Below are positions 32,641 through 40,779 of a stretch of DNA of 55,248 nucleotides, piece after piece. The notes below the pieces were generated by a model. It was not told the DNA's origin. It saw nothing but the letters and a program-made list of their open reading frames with translations, and ran no database searches. The stretch is from a virus, in the IMG/VR virus record IMGVR_UViG_3300032083_002429, positions 1 to 55,248 of that record; one strand, 5' to 3'. Position numbers and translations under genes: made by a program. Position 1 is the first letter of the stretch, and every line of letters begins with the position of its first letter.

Positions 32641-35199
32641 ATGAACCCAAAAAATTCGCAAGACCTATTCAATAAGATCAGATCACAGTTCTCAAACATC
32701 AGATTAGGTGACGAGAATGGTGCCGCAACAGCAGAGCCGGCCAGTGCTGTGTTCTTTGAATTTGAGTTCAAAGAGGACTCCGACACGTTTGGCTCTATTA
32801 GTGTATCCATAGCAGACGGTGAAACAATGAAAGTATTCTACAACAGGAATCTAGTGGACAAGATTGACGAGGACAGCAAGGGCGAGTGGTTTGCGTTCCT
32901 CAAGGAACTGAAAGACTTCGCAGTAGAACATCAATTGAGATTTGATGTGCGTGATATAACCAAATCGAACCTAACGAAGCAGGACTATGAAAATCTTGCA
33001 GATACGAATAAAACGGTAAATACTGATGAAATGTCAGAAGAACTAAACAGGATCACTAAACTAGCAGGTGTTGATAAGGCACCAGTAGCAGAAGGCTTAT
33101 CAGGCACTTCAAAAAGCTCATTCGAGAACCTAAACAAAACAAAATTAATAATCAGACACAAAGGCAAAGTTGACGAGACTGTGCCAGGTGCGAGATCAAG
33201 ACAGATACAATCACTGTACATAGAGAACGAAGACGGTGAGAGATTCAAATATCCACTGACTCATCTAGCAGGTGCGAGGGCCATGCAGAGACACGTGTCA
33301 AATGGCGGAAGACCACATGATGAATTCGGTGAACACATTGTTAGAACATCAGAAGACATAGCCAAACTGAATTCATTCTCGAGATATGCCTCTAACAAAG
33401 ATCAGTTGAACGACAACGCAGGTGACATCATTGAACAGACCAAATTGAAACTGGAGAACCTAAGAGGTTACATGAGGAACATATCAAAACAGGCACATTA
33501 CGAAGCGGCCGCGAAAGATTTCAAAACGGCAGAAGATCAAATACTGGACGACGAGACAGTGAACAAATTGAGAGAGAAGTTCACGATGAAAAACCTAGAC
33601 AGCAGGGTTGAAGACGCTTTTCCAATCATAAACAAAATAATGAGTGAATTCGAAGCAACCAAAGACCAAGAACAAGTGAACGAACTAGACTTAAAAGATT
33701 TAAAACCAAAAGCAAGTGACGTTATCACCTATGGCAAGGGTGGAAGTTTAAAACATATACAAATAGAATACGAAATACTTGGTACATTGGAAAATATGCT
33801 AATTGATAATTCAGAACAAGAAGTTCTAAAAAGAATTGCAGATTTTGTAACAGACGAAGTAGGTGAAGAGCATGTTGGCAAAGCAATGGAAATAATCCAA
33901 AAGGCAAAAGAAAATAAAGACGAGGAAATGACATTCGACGACATGATACAACAACTAAAAGGCAAAAAAGAGGATCAAGTGAACGAACTGGATCCAGGTG
34001 ATGAGCCGATCGACGCACCAATACAGGCACCAGTTGATCACGGTGCGGTGGTACAGAGTTTCTTGACTGATCCAGAAAACAAATTAGTACTAAGAAAAGA
34101 TGATTCAGCAGACAAGATGTTGAAAGTAACAAAATTCAAAGACAAGAACACAATGCTGGGATCAATACTTTCAGACATAGCAAGTAGATTGCTTACCAAA
34201 TCAGGTGAAGAAGACAGAGTGGCAAACTTCGCTTCTAGAGTAGCAGATGGAATAGAGCAAGAAGGTTCGAACTCATTCAAGCCAGGACCAGACTACAACA
34301 GCAACAAGAAAATCGCTGTGCAGTTGGCAAAGAGATACATCGACGACTACAAGAAGATGCAACAAGATCCAGCATACGCAGACGAAGTGAGGATGGATCC
34401 AGCAGATTTCAATCCCAAGAAAGACATCAAGGGAAAAGCGATAGGCAAAGAAACAGAAGCGTTTGAATCATGGGTTGACGAAACTGTGAACGAATACGCA
34501 ACAGCACCAAAGGATCCTGAATTAGAGAAAAAAGACAAAGAGAACGCTACAAAACTTGATGTGACGAAAGCGGACAAGATGATGAACACGACCGCATACA
34601 AAAAAATGAAGTCAGGTGATGACAGATACACAGACAAGACAGAAGGCATGGGTGGCGTGAATGAAAATCCAGAAACAGATTACGAGGGTTCAATGGACTA
34701 TGAACTGTCAGGTGATGACGGAGAGATGGCATACGGTACAATACACTACAAAGCAATCAACGGTGTGGTTGATCCAAACTCACTGCAAGGCAGTTATGAA
34801 TACGATGGCAACCATAAAATTGACAATGACATAGCAGATGAAATGATCAAGCCGGGTGGGGAAGAGCATGAAGAAGCACTCAAAGCCGCTCAAGAAGACT
34901 ATGATTACGAAGCAGGACGTATGAAATCAAAATTTGAGGGCAACCAACTGGAAGGCCTGACTTTCGAGGACATCAAGCCTTACGTTTCAATGTACAAGGA
35001 CAAGGATGGCAAGATAGTGAACGCCGTGCTAGACAAGGACGGTAAGGAAGTTTTCAAGACACATGACGGGAAAGCGGCAATGGCATACCTATCACAGAAC
35101 TACGACAAACTTAAAAGAGAAGACAGCGAAGTGCAAGACGAAGCTGAAGAGATCAACACAGAACTAGACAGAATCAAACACCTGGCTAACATCCAATAA
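32641..35199 (+). CDS. Large acidic protein with repeated linker motifs, likely virion-associated
   Basis: The product has 852 residues. A folded N-terminal domain (about 1-125, FFEFEFKEDSDTFGSISVSI) is followed by long charged helical stretches. Interspersed are LNRITKLAGV (residues 135-144), three linker-like VNE motifs (QVNELDLKD, QVNELDPGD and TVNEYATAP) and a C-terminus LDRIKHLANIQ. The LxxLA motifs resemble the scaffold C-terminus. The domain-linker pattern suggests a multidomain or proteolytically processed protein. It sits between gp17 and gp32 with its own late-type box. No enzyme motif is visible and the family is not recognised. Confidence 0.7.
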   Translation: MNPKNSQDLFNKIRSQFSNIRLGDENGAATAEPASAVFFEFEFKEDSDTFGSISVSIADGETMKVFYNRNLVDKIDEDSKGEWFAFLKELKDFAVEHQLRFDVRDITKSNLTKQDYENLADTNKTVNTDEMSEELNRITKLAGVDKAPVAEGLSGTSKSSFENLNKTKLIIRHKGKVDETVPGARSRQIQSLYIENEDGERFKYPLTHLAGARAMQRHVSNGGRPHDEFGEHIVRTSEDIAKLNSFSRYASNKDQLNDNAGDIIEQTKLKLENLRGYMRNISKQAHYEAAAKDFKTAEDQILDDETVNKLREKFTMKNLDSRVEDAFPIINKIMSEFEATKDQEQVNELDLKDLKPKASDVITYGKGGSLKHIQIEYEILGTLENMLIDNSEQEVLKRIADFVTDEVGEEHVGKAMEIIQKAKENKDEEMTFDDMIQQLKGKKEDQVNELDPGDEPIDAPIQAPVDHGAVVQSFLTDPENKLVLRKDDSADKMLKVTKFKDKNTMLGSILSDIASRLLTKSGEEDRVANFASRVADGIEQEGSNSFKPGPDYNSNKKIAVQLAKRYIDDYKKMQQDPAYADEVRMDPADFNPKKDIKGKAIGKETEAFESWVDETVNEYATAPKDPELEKKDKENATKLDVTKADKMMNTTAYKKMKSGDDRYTDKTEGMGGVNENPETDYEGSMDYELSGDDGEMAYGTIHYKAINGVVDPNSLQGSYEYDGNHKIDNDIADEMIKPGGEEHEEALKAAQEDYDYEAGRMKSKFEGNQLEGLTFEDIKPYVSMYKDKDGKIVNAVLDKDGKEVFKTHDGKAAMAYLSQNYDKLKREDSEVQDEAEEINTELDRIKHLANIQ

Positions 35200-35237
35200 T
35201 AAAACCTCCATATTACCAATAATAACAGTAGACAACT

Positions 35238-35245
35238 GATAAATA
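35238..35245 (+). promoter_or_regulatory. Late-type box GATAAATA upstream of gp32
   Basis: It lies 85 nt before the gp32 ATG within the 131-nt gap. The leader has a strong AAGGAGG ribosome-binding site at 35316-35322. AT-rich sequence at 35251-35280 could hold an earlier promoter, but none is clear. Confidence 0.45.
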
Positions 35246-35330
35246 AGTGTGTATATTATGTACTATATGTCTAATATACACTTAGGCAACTTAAAACTAA
35301 CAAACATAGGCACACAAGGAGGCTTACATT

Positions 35331-36317
35331 ATGGCATCATTAGCTGAAATAAGGGCGAAGTTAAAATCTCAAGAAGTGAATCGCTCCACTTCCAACACAG
35401 GCGGAGACAACGCCATTTATCCACATTGGAACATAGCAGAAGGATCAGAAGCAGTAATCAGATTCTTACCCGATAAGGATACAACAAATACATTTTTCTG
35501 GACTGAGAGAAACATGATCAAATTACCTTTCGCGGGTATTAAGGGTCAGACTGATTCCAGACCAGTGCAGGTACAAGTACCATGCATGGAGATGTATGGC
35601 AAGACTTGCCCAGTACTGACGGAAGTTCGACCATGGTTCAAAGACAAGAGCATGGAAGACATGGGTAGAAAATATTGGAAAAAGAAAAGTTATATTTTCC
35701 AAGGTTTTGTTACAACAAACCCGTTGGCCGAAGACTCAACACCTGAGAATCCAATCAGAAGATTCATCATTGGACCTCAGATCTTTAACATCATTAGAAG
35801 TGCATTACTGGATCCAGAGATGGAAGAGATGCCTACTGATTACGTAAAAGGTGTTGACTTCAGAATCAACAAGACAACCAAAGGTGGTTATGCTGACTAC
35901 TCAACGTCAAAATGGTCAAGAAGAGAAAGAGCTCTGGACGAAGCAGAGAGAGCCGCAGTAGAAACACACGGGTTACACAACCTAGGTGACTTCAGACCAA
36001 AAGAGCCAACAGAAGCAGAAGTAAAAATAATCAAGGAGTTATTTGAGAAATCTGTAGAAGGTGAAGCTTTTGATCTTGAACAGTATGGTCAGTATTACAG
36101 ACCCGCGGGAATGGCTTACCAAGCTAAACCTCAAGTGTCTGTACCAACAGCGAGTCCAGTAACTGAAACTGCAACTGCACCAGCGGTAGCACCAGCGACT
36201 GAATCTGCACCAGCACCACAACCAGAGGCGGCACCAGCAGTGGTGGCACCAGCGGGTGACAGTGCCAAGAGAGCAGAGGACATCCTGAAGCTGATCAGAT
36301 CAAGACAAGCAAAATAA
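35331..36317 (+). CDS. gp32: Single-stranded DNA-binding protein (gp32-like)
   Basis: The product has 328 residues (T4: 301). The core follows the gp32 OB-fold pattern: YPHWNIAEGSEAVIRFLPDK, FFWTERNMIKLPF, CMEMYGKTCPVL and YIFQGFVTTNPL, with a basic N-terminal region (MASLAEIRAKLKSQE) for cooperative binding. Only two Cys lie in the zinc region (C-x6-C), so the T4 Cys3His site may be incomplete. Residues about 265-310 are a Pro/Ala-rich linker. The C-terminus ends in EDILKLIRSRQAK and lacks the acidic tail T4 gp32 uses to contact partner proteins. It heads the recombination module. Confidence 0.93.
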   Translation: MASLAEIRAKLKSQEVNRSTSNTGGDNAIYPHWNIAEGSEAVIRFLPDKDTTNTFFWTERNMIKLPFAGIKGQTDSRPVQVQVPCMEMYGKTCPVLTEVRPWFKDKSMEDMGRKYWKKKSYIFQGFVTTNPLAEDSTPENPIRRFIIGPQIFNIIRSALLDPEMEEMPTDYVKGVDFRINKTTKGGYADYSTSKWSRRERALDEAERAAVETHGLHNLGDFRPKEPTEAEVKIIKELFEKSVEGEAFDLEQYGQYYRPAGMAYQAKPQVSVPTASPVTETATAPAVAPATESAPAPQPEAAPAVVAPAGDSAKRAEDILKLIRSRQAK

Positions 36318-36332
36318 TCTGACATTTTACCA

Positions 36333-36358
36333 AGGCCCTGACATTGACGTTAGGGCCT
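36333..36358 (+). terminator. Strong hairpin downstream of gp32
   Basis: AGGCCCTGAC pairs with GTTAGGGCCT (10 bp with one wobble) around a 6-nt loop. No T run follows, so it may be a 3'-end stabiliser or an attenuator rather than a full terminator. Confidence 0.55.
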
Positions 36359-36378
36359 AGGTATGTTAATATATTAAT

Positions 36379-36477
36379 ATGAAAAAGAAAATACAAATGG
36401 CTGTTAATTGGATCTTGTACAAGCAAATACCTGCATGGGTGTTGATAGTGGCAATTATCCTTTGGATGGTATTATAA
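36379..36477 (+). CDS. 32-residue single-helix membrane peptide
   Basis: The ORF encodes a basic start (MKKKIQMAVNWILYK) and one hydrophobic segment (PAWVLIVAIILWMVL), a typical small single-pass membrane peptide with the basic end probably cytoplasmic. The stop is followed by AAGGA, which serves uvsX 10 nt later, so the pair is likely co-transcribed. An AT-rich stretch (TATGTTAATATATTAAT) just upstream could be a promoter. The function is unknown. Confidence 0.55.
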   Translation: MKKKIQMAVNWILYKQIPAWVLIVAIILWMVL

Positions 36478-36487
36478 GGAAAACAAA

Positions 36488-37606
36488 ATGACAAAAGTAT
36501 TTGACGCAACTAAATTCAGAAAGAACATCACGAAATCAATCCAAGGACTGGGTGTAGGATTCAGCGATCCCACTGATTGGATATCAACAGGAAATTACGC
36601 ATTGAACTATTTGATGACTGGTGATTTCAATAAGGGAATTCCACTAGGTAAGGTTACTGTGTTCGCAGGAGAATCTGGAGCAGGTAAATCATACATAGCA
36701 TCAGGAAACATTATCAAGAATGCACAGGAGCAAGGTATATTTGTTATACTTGTTGACACAGAGAATGCATTGGATGAGAAATGGTTACAAGCATTGAAAG
36801 TAGACACATCAGAAGATAAACTTCTAAAATTAAGTATATCAATGATTGATGATGTAGCTAAAACTATTTCAGAGTTCATGAAAGGTTACAAAGAAGCACA
36901 CTCCGAAGACAAAGAAGGTGCCCCAAAAGTATTATTTGTTGTTGACTCATTAGGTATGATGCTTACACCAACAGATGTTAATCAATTCGAAGCAGGTGAC
37001 ATGAAAGGTGACCTAGGTAGAAAACCCAAGGCATTAACAGCACTTGTAAGAAACTGTGTTAACATGTTTGGTTCATGGAACGTGGGACTTGTAGCAACCA
37101 ACCATACATATGCATCACAGGATATGTTTGATCCAGATGATAAGATATCAGGTGGACAAGGATTTATCTATGCAAGTTCAATTGTGGTTGCAATGAAAAA
37201 ACTTAAATTAAAAGAAGATCTTGATGGTAACAAAGTCACAGATGTGAGAGGTATTAGAGCGGCTTGTAAAGTTATGAAGACAAGATATGCTAAACCGTTC
37301 GAAGGTGTACAGGTCAAGATTCCATACGAAACAGGAATGAATCCGTACAGTGGACTTGTGGACTTGTTTGAGAAGAAAGGTATACTTGTACAAACAGGAA
37401 ACAGACTAAAATACATCGATAAAGCAGGCAAAGAACACATTGACTTTAGAAAACAATGGATTGGTGATAAATTAGATATGCTAATGGCAGACTTCGAAGA
37501 AGATACAGACTTTGCTGATAAAGAAGTTATAGACGTACCTGAAGTAGTTGAAACAAAGCCAAAAGCAAAAACTAAAAAAGCAGAACCAATTATAGAGAAG
37601 GAATAG
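36488..37606 (+). CDS. uvsX: RecA-like recombinase UvsX
   Basis: The 372 residues (T4 UvsX: 391) show a Walker A motif GESGAGKS at 61-68, a Walker B strand VLFVVDSLGMML, and VGLVATNHTYASQ followed by the GGQGFIYASS loop, typical of UvsX. It forms filaments on ssDNA coated with gp32 and drives recombination-dependent replication and repair, with UvsY as loader. The C-terminal 50 residues are acidic then Lys/Thr-rich. The stop is immediately followed by the next ATG. Confidence 0.95.
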   Translation: MTKVFDATKFRKNITKSIQGLGVGFSDPTDWISTGNYALNYLMTGDFNKGIPLGKVTVFAGESGAGKSYIASGNIIKNAQEQGIFVILVDTENALDEKWLQALKVDTSEDKLLKLSISMIDDVAKTISEFMKGYKEAHSEDKEGAPKVLFVVDSLGMMLTPTDVNQFEAGDMKGDLGRKPKALTALVRNCVNMFGSWNVGLVATNHTYASQDMFDPDDKISGGQGFIYASSIVVAMKKLKLKEDLDGNKVTDVRGIRAACKVMKTRYAKPFEGVQVKIPYETGMNPYSGLVDLFEKKGILVQTGNRLKYIDKAGKEHIDFRKQWIGDKLDMLMADFEEDTDFADKEVIDVPEVVETKPKAKTKKAEPIIEKE

Positions 37607-37843
37607 ATGATAGACTTTACACACGAAGACATCGAACGTTTGTGGAACTCAATTATACATTACGTCCCGGAGAGACAAAAATTGGACATGGCGATTGATT
37701 TCATTAAGAGTTTAGAAGACATCGGTGTAGAGCATGATGAGATAAAAGCATCTGCAGAATATGATCCAAAACTTGAAGAAGCTGTTAACACTGTGTTCGA
37801 GGAAGATGAAGTAGACGAAGATGGATATAGCGAGGATGAATGA
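37607..37843 (+). CDS. Small acidic protein between uvsX and uvsY
   Basis: The 78 residues form a helical N-terminus (TPEDIERLWNSI-like: THEDIERLWNSIIHYVPERQ) and a very acidic C-terminus (VFEEDEVDEDGYSEDE). The ATG abuts the uvsX stop and its own stop overlaps the uvsY ATG, so all three are coupled. It may work with the recombination proteins, for example as a DNA-mimic-like acidic partner, but this is only inference; the family is not recognised. Confidence 0.75.
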   Translation: MIDFTHEDIERLWNSIIHYVPERQKLDMAIDFIKSLEDIGVEHDEIKASAEYDPKLEEAVNTVFEEDEVDEDGYSEDE

Positions 37844-38301
37844 TAAACTGGTACAACGAAGTAAGTAGAAACCTATCTAAGATACCCGACTGCGTAGCAT
37901 ACTACGACGCCGAACTACTAGAAGCAAAGAAACAATGCAAAGTATACGGCAATCTAGAACGTGCCAGTGCATCGTTGCCCGGCATAGTTGAAGAAAGATT
38001 CAGCCAACTGCAACACCTTGAAGCAATACTAGAATACCTGAACATAGAGCTGAGAAGATTAAGATCAAAGACCTTCAGAAAATTCCTAGAGAACTACAAT
38101 AAACTATTAAGCAGTAGAGATGCAGAGAAATATGTTGATGGCGAAGACGACGTTGTTGACATGACTAAAATTATAAACGACTTCGCATTAATCCGTAATC
38201 AATGGTTAGGAATAACCAAAGGGTTAGATCAAAAACAATGGCAGATCACAAACATTGTTAAGTTGAGGGTGGCAGGGATGGAAGATGCCGATATTGGCTA
38301 G
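37840..38301 (+). CDS. uvsY: Recombination mediator UvsY
   Basis: The 153 residues are mainly helical and fit UvsY (T4: 137 aa): an N-terminal region LLEAKKQCKVYGNLERASAS, EERFSQLQHLEAILEYLNIE, and the NQWLGITKGLDQKQWQITNI segment near the C-terminus. UvsY displaces gp32 and loads UvsX onto ssDNA. The start overlaps the previous stop by 4 nt, and the gene overlaps the next by 17 nt. Confidence 0.85.
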   Translation: MINWYNEVSRNLSKIPDCVAYYDAELLEAKKQCKVYGNLERASASLPGIVEERFSQLQHLEAILEYLNIELRRLRSKTFRKFLENYNKLLSSRDAEKYVDGEDDVVDMTKIINDFALIRNQWLGITKGLDQKQWQITNIVKLRVAGMEDADIG

Positions 38302-38908
38302 TAGAATCATATTAACAGACGTAGACGGAGTACTGCTGGAATGGGAACATCATTTCACTAAATGGTTACAACTACGATCGTACTTTGACAAAAACGGAAA
38401 TAGGAATTATCCATATAAGCTATTAGATGCCAAGCATGACGACTACGACATGTCTAAAAGATTTGGAATTAGTAAAGAAACAATAAGCCAAGAGATCAGA
38501 GAGTTCAACAGGAGTGCGTGGATGGGGACACAACGACCTATGTTGGAATCACAGACATGGGTAAAACTGCTACATGCCGAGGGGTGGACCTTCGTACCAA
38601 TAACATCACAGACGTCAGACATACCAGGACAGGCACTACGTAAAAAAAGATTAGGTGAATTATTTGGCGAACATGTTTTCTCAAATTACCATATATTAGG
38701 TACAGGTGCAGACAAAGACAGTGCATTAGCAAACTTCCATGACACCGGGCTGTATTGGGTCGAGGACAAGCCTAAGAACGCACTAGCAGGGCTGTCTTAC
38801 GGTTTAAAGCCTATATTAATTGACCATCCATACAACAGAGATTTTAATCACCCTGACATCATACGTGTAAACAATTGGAAACAAATACACGAGATGTTAT
38901 CTAGATAA
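38285..38908 (+). CDS. HAD-superfamily phosphatase-like protein
   Basis: The 207 residues carry HAD motifs: the nucleophile pair D12 and D14 in LTDVDGVLLEWE, a motif II Thr/Ser in VPITSQTSD, a Lys in the LRKKRLGELFG region, and motif IV-like VEDKPKNA. A phosphatase on a nucleotide, sugar phosphate or DNA/RNA end is possible. It is coupled to uvsY by a 17-nt overlap, which may point to DNA repair, but the following genes are glycan genes on the other strand. Confidence 0.8.
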   Translation: MPILASRIILTDVDGVLLEWEHHFTKWLQLRSYFDKNGNRNYPYKLLDAKHDDYDMSKRFGISKETISQEIREFNRSAWMGTQRPMLESQTWVKLLHAEGWTFVPITSQTSDIPGQALRKKRLGELFGEHVFSNYHILGTGADKDSALANFHDTGLYWVEDKPKNALAGLSYGLKPILIDHPYNRDFNHPDIIRVNNWKQIHEMLSR

Positions 38909-38921
38909 CAAAAGAGTTAGT

Positions 38922-39638
38922 TTAAAGGGTAGCTTCGTTATATTTTAAAAAACAAAGTTCAACACATTCCCCATTGGTTTTTCTGTTTGTAAATACCGTG
39001 AAACCTATTTTTTGATAACGTTCTACTATTGAATCTAATTTTAAAAATTGTGCATCATGATCTCCAATATACATTTCACACTCAGCTAAAACTATTTTAG
39101 GAGCTAGACCTAGGTCTAGTATTTCTGTCAGCATCTCATGCCATCGCCCTTCGATGTCTAACTTGATAACATCAACGTCTCGTCCATGCTGTTCAGCTAT
39201 TGTTTTTAAATTTATTGTTTCTACCTCGATTTCGTCATGCGGGTTTTCGGGCCTGTCTAGTTGGTAGCATTTTTTTGAGTCATTGATGGCATAGAATTTT
39301 AGTATTTTTCCGGATTCTTTGTCGTATGCTTTGTTGGTATGCTCGATCCTGTAGCCACCACTGTTGGCACTGTCAACTGTGAGTTGAGATAAAGGTGTTG
39401 GATCCCATGTCAATATCTTTGCAGTTTCGTTATGTTTTCTACAATTTAATTCAAACCTAATTTCTCTCGACACGCCAAAGCACCAATACATGTTGGCCGT
39501 TTCCCTTAACTTGTCGGGTATGCTGTATTGTTTGTGCTTACTCCAGCCTTTGTTATTTGGTTTTTCTTTTGTGTCATTGGCACTAGGAGTCAGAGGAAAT
39601 TTAAGTTCGTACTGTCTACAACGTTCAGAGAGTTTCAT
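38922..39638 (-). CDS. FkbM-like methyltransferase, copy 1
   Basis: The 238 residues contain the C-terminal FkbM motif VIKLDIEGRWHEML followed by KIVLAECEMYIG. A degenerate SAM-site region (MYWCFGVSREIRFEL) precedes a WDPTP motif. The glycine-rich motif I is weaker than in the copy at 42511. FkbM enzymes O-methylate hydroxyls of sugars or polyketides. It is most similar in this window to the protein at 48071, sharing DPTP and the D-I-E-G core. A TATAAATA box ends 7 nt before the ATG, so late, leaderless expression is predicted. Confidence 0.75.
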   Translation of the reverse strand: MKLSERCRQYELKFPLTPSANDTKEKPNNKGWSKHKQYSIPDKLRETANMYWCFGVSREIRFELNCRKHNETAKILTWDPTPLSQLTVDSANSGGYRIEHTNKAYDKESGKILKFYAINDSKKCYQLDRPENPHDEIEVETINLKTIAEQHGRDVDVIKLDIEGRWHEMLTEILDLGLAPKIVLAECEMYIGDHDAQFLKLDSIVERYQKIGFTVFTNRKTNGECVELCFLKYNEATL

Positions 39639-39645
39639 GCAAAGA

Positions 39646-39653
39646 TATTTATA
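39646..39653 (-). promoter_or_regulatory. Perfect late box TATAAATA (minus strand)
   Basis: The box ends 7 nt before the ATG at 39638 on the minus strand. It lies back to back with the plus-strand box at 39655. Confidence 0.7.
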
Positions 39654-39654
39654 G

Positions 39655-39662
39655 TGTAAATA
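39655..39662 (+). promoter_or_regulatory. Late-type box TGTAAATA
   Basis: The box ends 5 nt before the ATG at 39668 and is separated from the minus-strand box by one base pair. Confidence 0.55.
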
Positions 39663-39667
39663 TCAGT

Positions 39668-40345
39668 ATGAAAATTTATGTAGGGTGGGATCCAAGGGAA
39701 GACATAGCGTACCAGGTTTGTGAACACTCTATCAAGCGTAGAGATGCCGACGCAGAAGTCATTCCACTGAAACAGAATCAGATGCGAGAGCAGGGCATCT
39801 ACACCAGAGAGCTAGACAAGTTAGCCACAACAGAATTCACATTCACGAGATTCTTCGTGCCATACCTTAGCAACTACAAAGGGTGGGCGGTGTTCTGTGA
39901 CTGTGACTTCCTTTGGAAGATCTCTGCAAAGGAACTGGAACAATACTTTGATGATTCCAAAGCAGTGGTCTGTGTACAACATGAGTACACCCCGGAAGAA
40001 GGATCTATCAAGATGGATGCACAAGTACAAACAGCCTATCCCAGGAAGAATTGGAGCAGTATGGTGCTATGGAACTGTGCTCATCCAAAAAACAAATTGT
40101 TGACCCCGGAGTTCCTAAACAAGCAGACTCCAAAGTTCCTACACAGGTTCAGTTGGTTAGAAGATTCGGATATTGGATCACTACCACACGAATACAACTG
40201 GCTAGTAGGTTGGTACGAAGAACCGAAAGATGGTGCACCAAAAATACTACACTACACAGAGGGCGGACCTTGGTTTGACGGGTACAGAGATTGCGAGTAC
40301 TCCGACGATTGGAAGAAAGAAGTCATTAATTTATTTTCAGCATAA
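39668..40345 (+). CDS. GT-A glycosyltransferase (GT8-like)
   Basis: The 225 residues have a GT-A fold layout: N-terminal IYVGWDPREDIAYQVCEHS, the metal-binding DxD at 78-80 in VFCDCDFLW, and a downstream acceptor region (NWSSMVLWNCAHPKNKLLTP). The C-terminal GAPKILHYTEGGPWF supplies a likely His ligand, as in GT8 enzymes. It would transfer a sugar from UDP- or GDP-sugar with retention. Its stop overlaps the next ATG by 1 nt. Confidence 0.8.
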   Translation: MKIYVGWDPREDIAYQVCEHSIKRRDADAEVIPLKQNQMREQGIYTRELDKLATTEFTFTRFFVPYLSNYKGWAVFCDCDFLWKISAKELEQYFDDSKAVVCVQHEYTPEEGSIKMDAQVQTAYPRKNWSSMVLWNCAHPKNKLLTPEFLNKQTPKFLHRFSWLEDSDIGSLPHEYNWLVGWYEEPKDGAPKILHYTEGGPWFDGYRDCEYSDDWKKEVINLFSA

Positions 40346-40779
40346 TGAACTGGGAAAAACTTAAACAGAATCATTACAACAAAGATCCTGTAGAACACAT
40401 CTATTCGAAAACTATATTTGACATGAAAGAGTACGATGATCTTTACGAGAATCAGAACAATTTGTCACACAAGGTATGGAAGAATTTAAGTGAAAAGTAT
40501 GGCATTGAATTTAATTTTCTCAAAGACATAAGAGATTTTGACAAAGACAAAGATGTAATATGTTTGTGGTTTTTTAAAGATCGAGGGGACCGGACTGCAG
40601 GCGAGTACATAAAAATAGCAGGACACAGTATCACATACTATACAAATACATTTTTAATTACTAAATCAAAAGATATACTGATACGGGAGAAAGGATTCAT
40701 ATACAGGCCAGCACTGCAATTAGATTTACCTAGTAGCACATATGATGAGATATTAGAAAGATTTAATAAAATCGTTTAA
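40345..40779 (+). CDS. Uncharacterised protein in glycan island
   Basis: The 144 residues show no recognised motif. The protein is rich in Lys, Asp, Tyr and Phe (YNKDPVEHIYSKTIFDMKEY, VICLWFFKDRGDRT) and probably alpha/beta. It is coupled to the GT8-like gene by a 1-nt overlap and its 3' end overlaps the convergent GT gene by 27 nt. A partner of the upstream glycosyltransferase is possible but unproven. Confidence 0.65.
   Translation: MNWEKLKQNHYNKDPVEHIYSKTIFDMKEYDDLYENQNNLSHKVWKNLSEKYGIEFNFLKDIRDFDKDKDVICLWFFKDRGDRTAGEYIKIAGHSITYYTNTFLITKSKDILIREKGFIYRPALQLDLPSSTYDEILERFNKIV

Noticed and set aside
35260-35349. Short frame ahead of gp32
   Set aside because: It overlaps the gp32 ribosome-binding site and start and shows no protein-like composition.
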